Shown here: piece by piece, positions 26,154 through 33,080 of the stretch
How the letters are laid out: every line of letters starts with the position of its first letter
How positions within the stretch are numbered: position 1 is the stretch's first letter
Assembly (NCBI RefSeq): GCF_013167215.1
Contig: NZ_JABJWY010000038.1
Span: 861,700 to 925,699, forward strand
Direction: 5' to 3'
Length of the DNA: 64,000 nucleotides
DNA from: Sphingobacterium prati
Lineage (GTDB): Bacteria; Bacteroidota; Bacteroidia; Sphingobacteriales; Sphingobacteriaceae
Position numbers and translations under genes: made by a program
The notes under the pieces: model-generated
Databases searched by the model: none
What the model was told of the DNA's origin: nothing
The model's input: the letters and a program-made list of their open reading frames with translations, nothing else

Positions 26154-26181
26154 TTGAAAAACAAATAATTGTTTATTTTTG
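26154..26181 (+). promoter_or_regulatory. Candidate promoter reading into the hairpin and arrays
   Basis: TTG at 26154-26156, a 17-nt gap, then TATTTTTG at 26174-26181 (full -7 match). Transcription would start near 26188, just before the hairpin at 26196. Confidence 0.45.
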
Positions 26182-26195
26182 AGAGATTTGAAATT

Positions 26196-26240
26196 GGCTT
26201 TTACCAGCAATTATTAAAATCATAATAGCTAGTAAAAGCC
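26196..26240 (+). other. Large hairpin (13-bp arms) upstream of the 11-nt arrays
   Basis: GGCTTTTACCAGC (26196-26208) pairs with GCTAGTAAAAGCC (26228-26240) with one G-U-type position. A further inner TTAT/ATAA pairing is possible. It has no trailing T-run, and a small ORF begins 5 nt after it. Confidence 0.65.
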
Positions 26241-26244
26241 CATT

Positions 26245-26400
26245 ATGAAAATTGTATTGGATGTTTTTATAAGTGACGCAGGCAAGGATCTTTTTCGAAT
26301 TTGGCGTGGGGGTAAAGCCGCTGCTTCGATAGCCGTTCGATGCAGCTTCGTATCTGCTTCGATACAGCTCCGTACCCTAGTCGAGATGAGTCTGTGGTGA
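26245..26400 (+). CDS. Small ORF (51 aa) covering the TTCG-phase array
   Basis: An ATG at 26245 opens MKIVLDVFISDAGKDLFRIW, followed by a segment with an 11-residue repeat (ASIAVRCSFVS then ASIQLRTLVEM), ending at TGA 26398-26400. An 11-nt DNA period gives an 11-residue peptide period in any frame, so the repeat alone does not prove coding. Promoter, hairpin and start are suitably placed, but no homologue can be named. No membrane segment is evident. Confidence 0.25.
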   Translation: MKIVLDVFISDAGKDLFRIWRGGKAAASIAVRCSFVSASIQLRTLVEMSLW

Positions 26401-26445
26401 GAGCGACATGTGTCCGTGGTGAGTCCGAGTTAAAGTCGGAAACAT
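26325..26445 (+). repeat. 11-nt periodic array, TTCG phase (11 units)
   Basis: Units start at 26325, 26336, 26347, 26358, 26369, 26380, 26391, 26402, 26413, 26424 and 26435 without phase slips. The first four bases are TTCG, TTCG, TTCG, TTCG, TCCG, GTCG, TCTG, AGCG, TCCG, TCCG and GTCG, while the other seven positions vary. The last few units are degenerate. Confidence 0.75.
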
Positions 26446-26584
26446 GGTGGAAAGATTACTTTCTCAAACCGCTATTACTTGGGCGCAGTGTCGAATAAGA
26501 GGCGAATACGGGGCGAAGGAGAATCGAATAGCAGCCGAACGACCCTCGAATAACGCATTTAACACGGACTCCGGATCGAAGTAA
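26444..26584 (+). CDS. Small ORF (46 aa) covering the CGAA-phase array
   Basis: An ATG at 26444 reads MVERLLSQTAITWAQC, then RIRGEYGAKEN and RIAAERPSNNA, an 11-residue repeat, ending at TAA 26582-26584. As with the upstream small ORF, the peptide repeat follows automatically from the DNA period. Coding is possible but unproven. Confidence 0.22.
   Translation: MVERLLSQTAITWAQCRIRGEYGAKENRIAAERPSNNAFNTDSGSK
26492..26557 (+). repeat. 11-nt periodic array, CGAA phase (6 units)
   Basis: Units begin with CGAATA, CGAATA, CGAAGG, CGAATA, CGAACG and CGAATA at 26492, 26503, 26514, 26525, 26536 and 26547, exactly 11 nt apart. CGAA is the reverse complement of the TTCG word of the first array, so the two arrays form an inverted pair. 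Confidence 0.8.
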
Positions 26585-26667
26585 TATTAATGCGTTCTAT
26601 TGTTTGGGATATTACTTATTAACAATGTTGGTACTGATTTACAGTTTATTAACATAGTTGCTAACAT

Positions 26668-27357
26668 TTATAAGCCACTCAATAAGCGAATATAACTGTC
26701 GATGTAAAGTTGTTTGTCCTTGGATTTATATTGTTGGATATAGCGTGGGTGATCCAGAATGATCATCTCTCCAAAAAGTTTCTCTTCTTTGTTGATTTTT
26801 GTGAGGAAGGTCGCATTTTTCTTTCCCAGAACAAAGACTGTTTCCGTTTCCAGTCCCATAGAAATATGTTGTTTTAGGGATTCCACCATAAATGGCTTTA
26901 CCATTTCAAAAAGCTGCTTATCGTCGTAATAGTTTGCATTAATCCAGTTGTTGGGCTTTTTATGCTGGACAATGGCCAATGGAAAAGGGGAATTGATATA
27001 AAACTGTTGATAGAAGATATCAGGCCCGCCATAGGCTTCAATCATATCGTACATAAATACTGAGGAGATTTCATGGGTATGGGCGGATTGCATTTTTATG
27101 CCACAGGCACTGTATAATCGTTTGGTATCGGTAAAAGGAACACCGGTGACGCCTGCACCATGCCTACTTGGATTGATCCCGATGATAAATTTGCGTTTGA
27201 GGTTGTCGTGATAGTACTTGTTGTAGAATTGTTCCATCACCACCAGCGTCTCGGGATTGTCAAGGTAAGGGTTAATCACGTTGAAATCAGCAGGAAAATC
27301 CCCATGATATACGAGTTGTTTGTTGAATGTAATTACTTTCTCGGCAAATGTGGGCAT
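26668..27357 (-). CDS. SMUG2-like uracil-DNA glycosylase family protein (DUF4918)
   Basis: This 229-residue protein has the uracil-DNA glycosylase superfamily fold cues FIIGINPSRHGAGVTGVPFTD (active-site loop, about residues 56-76) and the C-terminal motif DHPRYIQQY (His motif), with VFVLGKKNATFL between. SMUG2/DUF4918 proteins are Bacteroidota-enriched and have reported activity on deaminated bases. A role in base-excision repair is therefore inferred. It is transcribed separately from slyD, whose terminator lies between them. Confidence 0.82.
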   Translation of the reverse strand: MPTFAEKVITFNKQLVYHGDFPADFNVINPYLDNPETLVVMEQFYNKYYHDNLKRKFIIGINPSRHGAGVTGVPFTDTKRLYSACGIKMQSAHTHEISSVFMYDMIEAYGGPDIFYQQFYINSPFPLAIVQHKKPNNWINANYYDDKQLFEMVKPFMVESLKQHISMGLETETVFVLGKKNATFLTKINKEEKLFGEMIILDHPRYIQQYKSKDKQLYIDSYIRLLSGL

Positions 27358-27403
27358 AAGGATGCTTTTAGAGGCAAGTTACGGATTTTGATTATAGGAT
27401 AAC

Positions 27404-27434
27404 AAAAAAGGACGCCAAATCGGCGCCCTTTTTT
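27404..27434. terminator. Terminator between slyD and the SMUG2-like gene
   Basis: A6 and T6 runs flank GGACGCC / GGCGCCC (one mismatch) with a short loop. Downstream of slyD on the minus strand. Confidence 0.85.
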
Positions 27435-27454
27435 GTGTATATCTTGGTCTTTTA

Positions 27455-27952
27455 TTAGTGACCTTGTGTACCATCGGCACCATGAGAATGTCCATGAGAC
27501 AATTCTTCTTCAGTAGCAGGGCGTACATTTAAGATTTCAATATCGAAATTTAATGTTTTACCAGCCATTGGGTGGTTTAAGTCCGCAACAACAACTTCTG
27601 GAGTTACTTCAGCAACTACAGCGCGGAATTGGTTGCCTTGGTTGTCTTGCAAAGGCAATACTTCGCCTACTGGAGGTAAACCTGTTTCTTTGAACATGTC
27701 TACGGGCAATTGTGCGAATGCTCTATCGTCTTTTTCACCGTAAGCATCTTCTGGTACCAACTCGAAAGAAGTTTTGTCACCTACATTTAAGTCAGCGATG
27801 TTTTCTTCAAATTTAGGCAACATCATACCTACACCATATAAGAAGTCTAAAGGTTGTTCTGCAGTTGTTTCTTCAACGAAAACTTTTTCACCGTTTTCTA
27901 CTGTGTGAAGTCTGTACGTCAATGCTACGACGTCGTTTGCTTTTATAGCCAT
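27455..27952 (-). CDS. FKBP-type peptidyl-prolyl cis-trans isomerase, SlyD-like
   Basis: This 165-residue protein combines an FKBP domain interrupted by an insert-in-flap (IF) chaperone domain: FLYGVGMMLPKFEENIADLNVGDK, then FELVPEDAYGEKDD, FRAVVAEVTPEVVVADLNHPMAGKTLNFDIEILNV. It ends in a His-rich tail (HGHSHGADGTQGH) that in SlyD proteins binds nickel or zinc. It catalyses prolyl isomerisation and assists folding in the cytoplasm. The gene follows the DUF255 gene by 37 nt and is closed by a terminator. Confidence 0.9.
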   Translation of the reverse strand: MAIKANDVVALTYRLHTVENGEKVFVEETTAEQPLDFLYGVGMMLPKFEENIADLNVGDKTSFELVPEDAYGEKDDRAFAQLPVDMFKETGLPPVGEVLPLQDNQGNQFRAVVAEVTPEVVVADLNHPMAGKTLNFDIEILNVRPATEEELSHGHSHGADGTQGH

Positions 27953-27989
27953 CTGATTTTGATTTTTGGAGCCCCAAGGCTACCGTTTA

Positions 27990-29990
27990 TTAAATATAAT
28001 TTATTAACGCTGTTATGGAATCTTGTGGAAGACTGCACGTCTTATTTTTACAAAGATATGCTTTTGTTTTCTTTTCGATTCTATTCTCTAGGAGCGGAAG
28101 ACTTTCTTCCGTACCGCCGAGTACAATTTTGTTTGGGATATAATGTTGATCCAATTCCTCGCGAAAAGCTGCTGCTTCCTCGCCGGTCAGCGCAATTTCA
28201 TTGATCCCATATATTTCTTCTAGCAATAATATTGCCCAATTTGAATAGGCGGAGCCATAAGTTTTGATTTGGGGAAATACATTGGCCAGCAACTGATCAG
28301 CTATGGCCGTATAATTTTCATCGTCAAAAAGTAAACCTAGACGTCTCAATTGACGAACCATCGTTGAAGAAGAAGAGGGGATCACGTTATCCATGATCTC
28401 ACTTTTTCGTGCGATCAGTTCTTCTGCTTCTGTAGAGGTATAGTAAAATGTTTTTTGATCGGGATCATAAAATAACGCAATGGTCTTATCCGCCAATTGT
28501 CGCGCGATAGTCAACCATTTTTGATCAAATGTGGCCTCATATAAAGCGATAAAGGCTTCTATGGTGAAAGCATAATCATCTAGAAAACCCGATATCGCAC
28601 GGTTTTCATCCCGAGGCTGATGCAATATAGCGTTATTATCCTGAATCAGCTCCGTGCAAATAAACTGTGCATTGCTCAGTGCGAGATCCAAAAAATGATT
28701 GTTTCCTAGACTGCGGTAAGCGTCTATCAGTCCTTTTAAAAAGAGGGCATTCCAGGTAGTCAACTGCTTATGGTCGAGTCCGGGACGGACACGTTGTTCC
28801 CGATAATCATATAGTTTCCGCTTGGAAATTTTTAAAAACTCTGCCCATTCGTCAGCTGACATATTGACCTCTGTCGCAAGCTTGTCTGCATTAATGGCGC
28901 AAATGGGTATATTGGTATGTTCTTCTTCCCAGTTGCCTGCCTCTGTAATATTAAAATATCGGCCGAATAGCTCAGCGTCTTTGCCAAGAACTTTATCAAA
29001 TTCAGCTTTCGAAAAGGAATAGTACTTTCCTTCAACTCCCTCGCTATCGGCGTCCAATGCGTTATAGAATCCATGGTTGGGAGCAAGCATCTCACGCGCT
29101 GCCCAAGCAATCGTTTCTTCGATTATTCTTTTATAGAATGGGTCTTTATTTTGTTGATACGCCTCCGCATAAAGTGAAAGTAACTGACCATTATCATAAA
29201 GCATTTTCTCGAAATGTGGGATATGCCAGTAATGATCTACGGAATATCGGGCAAAACCACCGCCAATCTGATCGTAGATTCCACCGGAACCAATTTTTTT
29301 CAAGGTAAAATGGACATGATCCAATACCTGCTGGTCTCCTGATAGAACAGCATATTTTAGAAAGAAAGACCAATTGTTGGGCAGTGGAAATTTAGGCGCT
29401 CTTTGGTATCCACCTTCCTCTTTATCGAAGGTCTCAGTCCATGGCGCAATGATTTCTTCAAGATCTTTGCTGCTGTATTGTTCAGGAACGGGAAGGATAG
29501 GGAATTTCTCCGCTCGCTGGATACCATTGGTCAATTTATTGGCATAATCCAATGCGACTTCTGGCTTTTCTTCCCACATCTGTGCGATCTGTAACAAAAT
29601 GTTTTGCCAGTCCTGCGGTTTGAAATAGGTGCCCCCATAAATCGGACGACCATCGGGCAGACAGATGCAGTTCAGGGGCCATCCACCGGCATTGGTCATC
29701 AGTTGGACAGCGAGCATATAAACTTGATCAACATCAGGGCGCTCTTCGCGGTCAATTTTGACGGGCACGAAAAACGTGTTCATGGTCTGGGCAATGGCTG
29801 TGTTTTCAAAGCTCTCCCGTTCCATGACATGACACCAATGGCAGGCTGAGTAGCCGATGCTCACAATGATAAGCTTATTTTCGTCCTTCGCCTTGTTTAA
29901 GGCCTCCGTTCCCCAAGGCATCCAATCCACAGGATTGTGCGCATGTTGCTTCAGGTAAGGTGAGTTTTCAAACTGCAGTTGATTCGCCAT
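27990..29990 (-). CDS. Thioredoxin domain-containing protein (DUF255, YyaL/SSP411 family)
   Basis: This 666-residue protein has the family N-terminus LQFENSPYLKQHAHNPVDWMPWG and a thioredoxin-like domain with the CxxC-type motif SACHWCHVMERESFEN (C50, C53). FVPVKIDREERPDVDQVYM and GGWPLNCICLPDGRPIYGGTYF follow, then a long six-hairpin alpha/alpha barrel (GGIYDQIGGGFARYSVDHYWHIPHFEKMLYDNG). The barrel resembles glycan-epimerase or hydrolase barrels, but the reaction is unknown. It is cytoplasmic by lack of a signal. Confidence 0.92.
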   Translation of the reverse strand: MANQLQFENSPYLKQHAHNPVDWMPWGTEALNKAKDENKLIIVSIGYSACHWCHVMERESFENTAIAQTMNTFFVPVKIDREERPDVDQVYMLAVQLMTNAGGWPLNCICLPDGRPIYGGTYFKPQDWQNILLQIAQMWEEKPEVALDYANKLTNGIQRAEKFPILPVPEQYSSKDLEEIIAPWTETFDKEEGGYQRAPKFPLPNNWSFFLKYAVLSGDQQVLDHVHFTLKKIGSGGIYDQIGGGFARYSVDHYWHIPHFEKMLYDNGQLLSLYAEAYQQNKDPFYKRIIEETIAWAAREMLAPNHGFYNALDADSEGVEGKYYSFSKAEFDKVLGKDAELFGRYFNITEAGNWEEEHTNIPICAINADKLATEVNMSADEWAEFLKISKRKLYDYREQRVRPGLDHKQLTTWNALFLKGLIDAYRSLGNNHFLDLALSNAQFICTELIQDNNAILHQPRDENRAISGFLDDYAFTIEAFIALYEATFDQKWLTIARQLADKTIALFYDPDQKTFYYTSTEAEELIARKSEIMDNVIPSSSSTMVRQLRRLGLLFDDENYTAIADQLLANVFPQIKTYGSAYSNWAILLLEEIYGINEIALTGEEAAAFREELDQHYIPNKIVLGGTEESLPLLENRIEKKTKAYLCKNKTCSLPQDSITALINYI

Positions 29991-30004
29991 AAGACGAAGG
30001 TAGG

Positions 30005-30030
30005 AAAAAAGCCTCCAGAATGGAGGCTTT
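30005..30030 (-). terminator. Terminator of the 280-aa lipoprotein gene
   Basis: GCCTCC (30011-30016) and GGAGGC (30022-30027), extended by A/T pairs. The minus strand ends in GGCTTTTTTCC. Confidence 0.8.
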
Positions 30031-30040
30031 AATGTATTTT

Positions 30041-30883
30041 TTAATATTTCGGTTCTGCAATGATGAAATAAGTTTCAATGGCATCTTTTGGAGTTCCTAC
30101 TAAGGCAATTGTAGAGGTGCTGTTTTCCCAAATTGCTGCTGGGGTGTAATTTAACTTGTTTTTGAAAAGCTTGGTATACTTCTCATCGAGTTCGGTTTGT
30201 TTACTTTGTGCAGAAACAAATTTAGGTGTGCCAAACGTTGCTTGTGCTACTTCCATTAAATACTCTTTTTCTTTTTCTAGAGTTTGCTTTGGAAATTGAT
30301 CACTATAATAGAGACTCAAATAACTATATGGAAATTGTCCCTTCACATAAGTTTGCTTAATACGATATCCTTCTTTGTCGGAATAGGATTCCCCTACAAA
30401 GCTGCTGGCAGGTGGATTTCCCCAATTGACATTAAAAAAGTCTTTCCCTGCAATAGCTCTGATGGTTAGTCCCGCTTGTTTGATCACTTTATTGTCTTTG
30501 TAAAGTAACAAGTCGAATTTGTAATCCCCCGGCTTGGCGAATGTGACTCCAGTCATAGAACGAAACGGATTTACTCCTGAATTGTAATGTAAAATGTCAT
30601 CAATATGCCATACTATTGAATCGACAACCTCCTTATCCCATAAAAAAACTGTAAAATGGTCTTTATGTTCCTCTTTATCGTATACACGGATTAGGCCTTG
30701 CTCAAATACATTTATCACCCAATTGTCAGTCCATACATCAATATTTTTGGTTAACCTAGTGGTGAGAGACTCTTCTTCTTTTTCTTCAGGTGGTATGACT
30801 TCAGGTGTATTAGGATAGTTATCCTTGGAACAAGATATGAAAATAAATAAAATACAGCTTACAATAAGGTGTTTCTTTAGCAT
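30041..30883 (-). CDS. Hypothetical lipoprotein with PKD-like segment
   Basis: This 280-residue protein has a lipoprotein signal MLKKHLIVSCILFIFISCSKD (lipobox Cys about 18) and a Pro/Glu-rich linker (NTPEVIPPEEKEEE). A beta-rich region follows with VVDSIVWHIDD and GVTFAKPGDYKFDLLLYKDNKVI, resembling a PKD/Ig-like repeat. The C-terminal 100 residues are not recognised. It is likely exported to the outer membrane. No partner gene is evident; the cytolysin-like lipoprotein gene 1.1 kb away is on the other strand. Confidence 0.7.
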   Translation of the reverse strand: MLKKHLIVSCILFIFISCSKDNYPNTPEVIPPEEKEEESLTTRLTKNIDVWTDNWVINVFEQGLIRVYDKEEHKDHFTVFLWDKEVVDSIVWHIDDILHYNSGVNPFRSMTGVTFAKPGDYKFDLLLYKDNKVIKQAGLTIRAIAGKDFFNVNWGNPPASSFVGESYSDKEGYRIKQTYVKGQFPYSYLSLYYSDQFPKQTLEKEKEYLMEVAQATFGTPKFVSAQSKQTELDEKYTKLFKNKLNYTPAAIWENSTSTIALVGTPKDAIETYFIIAEPKY

Positions 30884-31214
30884 GACTTTTTAGATCTTCC
30901 GTAAAAGTAATAAACATAAATATAATTTATATAATATTGTGGGATTGTTAATGAATTATAATTTTATAGGAGAAGGACAGGAAGCTGGTGTTAATCAGTC
31001 ATTAGGATGCTTACCTTTTACGCAGGGTCGTCGATCTTTCACTTATCATGTGACAATCGCAAAGGATAAAATTCTAATCGCTTTTAAGGAACAAAAAACA
31101 TGTTTTTTACTTCCGGTTAGCTTTTTTTCTTTTGCATTAGAAATAGTTGTCGCTATGTAAACATAGGAGTATCAGCATAATGACACTCCTTGTATTCACT
31201 AGTTTGAACGAAAT
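30884..31214. other. Intergenic region without supported genes
   Basis: This AT-rich spacer of 331 nt holds a 73-codon forward reading frame that lacks promoter, composition or family support. No structured element was noticed. Confidence 0.5.
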
Positions 31215-31706
31215 TTAATCCACAATCTGGACAAGATCTGCACAATTTCCACTGAGCATTTGAAAGGTAAATCCTGTATCAAGCTTAATCTCTGCAAATG
31301 AAGAGGTGCGGAGGTAGGCAGATTTTCTGGTCAGGTATTCTACCAAGTCAGTCAATGTCGGGTTGTGTCCAAAAAGTAATACATGATCGATATGATCTGG
31401 GATGGTGTTGATGACTGAAAGCAAGTGTTTGTAGGTACACTCATAAATAGACTCTTCCATCTGAATATCAAATGACGGAGCGCCCATAACGTCCAAAAAG
31501 ACACGGGCAGTTTGTAAAGCCCTATTAGCGGGAGAACTGATAACTATGTTGTTTTCATTGAGTGTCAGTTTGCCTGCGAGCTTTTGTGCAACTTGTTTCG
31601 CATGTTGTATTCCCTCGGAGGTTAATGCGCGATCAAAGTCATTTATTCCGGGAGTGGTTTCGGCTTTGGCGTGTCGGATGATATAAAGTTTTTTAGTGTT
31701 GTCCAT
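31215..31706 (-). CDS. Histidine phosphatase family protein (SixA-like)
   Basis: This 163-residue single-domain phosphatase has the catalytic RHAKAE near the N-terminus (R11-H12), the second Arg in SSPANRALQTA, and the C-terminal GHNPTLTDLV with the second His. SixA removes phosphate from histidine phosphotransfer domains in E. coli. In Bacteroidota the substrate is not established and small-molecule phosphatase activity is equally possible. Cytoplasmic, monocistronic. Confidence 0.88.
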   Translation of the reverse strand: MDNTKKLYIIRHAKAETTPGINDFDRALTSEGIQHAKQVAQKLAGKLTLNENNIVISSPANRALQTARVFLDVMGAPSFDIQMEESIYECTYKHLLSVINTIPDHIDHVLLFGHNPTLTDLVEYLTRKSAYLRTSSFAEIKLDTGFTFQMLSGNCADLVQIVD

Positions 31707-31961
31707 GATTAAAATTTTTGATTCTTATAATATTAAACGCAATGTAGGTGTATTTCATTATAACAATAATGAAGATTAGTTCCTAAAATATCGCTGAAGT
31801 CCCTTAGAGCGTATTGATTTTATAATAACATGTGGCGAATAAGTTTGTTTGTTATCAAAAAATATATCCATTATTCCGAATGTTAATGAATGACATTAAT
31901 TGTGGATTTGATTGAAGAGCATGATATTTTACCGCTTTAAAAAGAAATAGATCAAAATATG
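31707..31961. other. AT-rich spacer before the cytolysin-like gene
   Basis: This stretch is strongly AT-rich with no ORF or inverted repeat that I can support. The promoter of the downstream gene begins at its right end. Confidence 0.5.
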
Positions 31962-31991
31962 TTGTGTATTATAAATATTAATTTAATTTTG
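31962..31991 (+). promoter_or_regulatory. Promoter of the cytolysin-like lipoprotein gene
   Basis: TTG at 31962-31964, a 19-nt gap, then TAATTTTG at 31984-31991: a full Bacteroidota promoter, with a start point about 20 nt before the ATG. Confidence 0.6.
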
Positions 31992-32019
31992 TCGATTGTA
32001 TATTATAATATTATTAACA

Positions 32020-33012
32020 ATGAAACAGATTTTATTTTTTATTTTAATTCCAATTTTATTTTTATCATCTTGTTCGAAAGATGAACAATTTGATAATGAG
32101 ACTGATCTTGTCGAGTATCGTAAAAATAGCGCTGCATTTTCTTCAAACTATTTTATGATGTCAAACACCATTGATAAAAATCTTTTCTTAGGAGGATTGT
32201 GGTTGGTTGACAGTACAAAGGAAGGGGGGGCATTAGAGAAATTACGTGTAGACATCAGCAATTTTAAGATGAAGGTAGTTCATAATTCCGATTTAAATAC
32301 GATTAAGTTTGGCGATTTTACCCCGAATTATGAAAATGTCTTAGCTTATGCGAAGTTGTTTAAGAATGATATATTTTCTGCGAATGTCAATTTTAGCTAT
32401 GGTAATTTCTCTGATTATAATATGATCAGGACTTTTCTTCAAAATAGCTCAGATGCGGATGAAATTCTCGCACTCATTGCGAAGGATAAAGATGGAGAAA
32501 GAATGGTGCAGCAAAAGCATGGGTATTATGAAAATCAGGTTTTGGTGGACGTTGTGCTTGGAGCTCAGTACGATGAGTTTGCGGCTTTCTTTGACAAAAA
32601 ATATGTAGAATCCTTGACGCAAGCTGGAAATGTACCAGCCTATGTAAGTTCTGCCGCTTATGGACAACATAGTTTGATTTTAGTTGAAAGTGATTATGCT
32701 GTTGGTGAGATCAAGAATATATTGAAGAAGTTAAAAACAGGTGAACAGCTGAACAACACCGATAAAGATCTTCTAGCATCAAGTGCTATGGTTATTTATT
32801 TACGTGGTGGCGATCAGGAAAGTTATATTAAAAGAGCTGAAGGATTGAAAGATATAGAAGCTGCTTGGAAGTTGTTCAGAGAAAAAAGTGACAAAAAAAA
32901 TAAGAGCTATGAATTCCCTATTTGGTATAGACTAAACAGCTTAGAAAACTTTAGGTTAATGACGTATAAAATGAAATTCGATTATTTTGAAAAGAAATAT
33001 TCAGTAAAATAA
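32020..33012 (+). CDS. Thiol-activated cytolysin (CDC)-like lipoprotein lacking the D4 domain
   Basis: From the ATG at 32020 (330 aa; a TTG at 31996 would add eight) there is a lipoprotein signal MKQILFFILIPILFLSSCSKD (Cys 18). The middle and C-terminus read like domains 1-3 of cholesterol-dependent cytolysins: YYENQVLVDVVLGAQYDEFAAFFD (170-192), PAYVSSAAYGQHSLILVES (206-224; compare VSNVAYGRTIYVKLE in perfringolysin), VIYLRGGDQESY (258-269; compare VVLGGDAQEH), and FPIWYRLNSLEN (299-310; compare YPISYTSVFLKDN). The undecapeptide and Ig-like D4 domain are missing. CDC-like proteins are known in Elizabethkingia, also Bacteroidota. Pore formation here is inference. No immunity or partner gene is recognised. 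Confidence 0.7.
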   Translation: MKQILFFILIPILFLSSCSKDEQFDNETDLVEYRKNSAAFSSNYFMMSNTIDKNLFLGGLWLVDSTKEGGALEKLRVDISNFKMKVVHNSDLNTIKFGDFTPNYENVLAYAKLFKNDIFSANVNFSYGNFSDYNMIRTFLQNSSDADEILALIAKDKDGERMVQQKHGYYENQVLVDVVLGAQYDEFAAFFDKKYVESLTQAGNVPAYVSSAAYGQHSLILVESDYAVGEIKNILKKLKTGEQLNNTDKDLLASSAMVIYLRGGDQESYIKRAEGLKDIEAAWKLFREKSDKKNKSYEFPIWYRLNSLENFRLMTYKMKFDYFEKKYSVK

Positions 33013-33080
33013 ATATGGAGTAAATATGCTATCTAAGGAAATTATTACTTGATTTATCCTATTGACTATTTGATGGTTAA

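Larger units (their letters stand above)
26129..26667. other. Unusual 540-nt intergenic region with promoter, hairpin and 11-nt arrays
   Basis: The middle of this spacer (about 26300-26580) is visibly more GC- and CpG-rich than its flanks. It contains, in order on the plus strand, a promoter-like sequence, a 13-bp-arm hairpin, an 11-nt-periodic array with TTCG phase, about 46 nt of ordinary sequence, then an array with CGAA phase. The two phase words are reverse complements. Confidence 0.7.

Noticed and set aside
26325..26557. CRISPR array
   Set aside because: The period is 11 nt with no 20-40 nt repeat-spacer alternation and no cas genes in the window.
26668..27357. Possible anti-phage or toxin role for the protein beside the repeat arrays
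   Set aside because: The motifs fit a SMUG2/DUF4918 DNA glycosylase, a common repair enzyme, and the operon context is ordinary.
30939..31160. 73-codon forward reading frame
   Set aside because: No promoter, no recognisable family, and composition like the surrounding spacer; likely chance.
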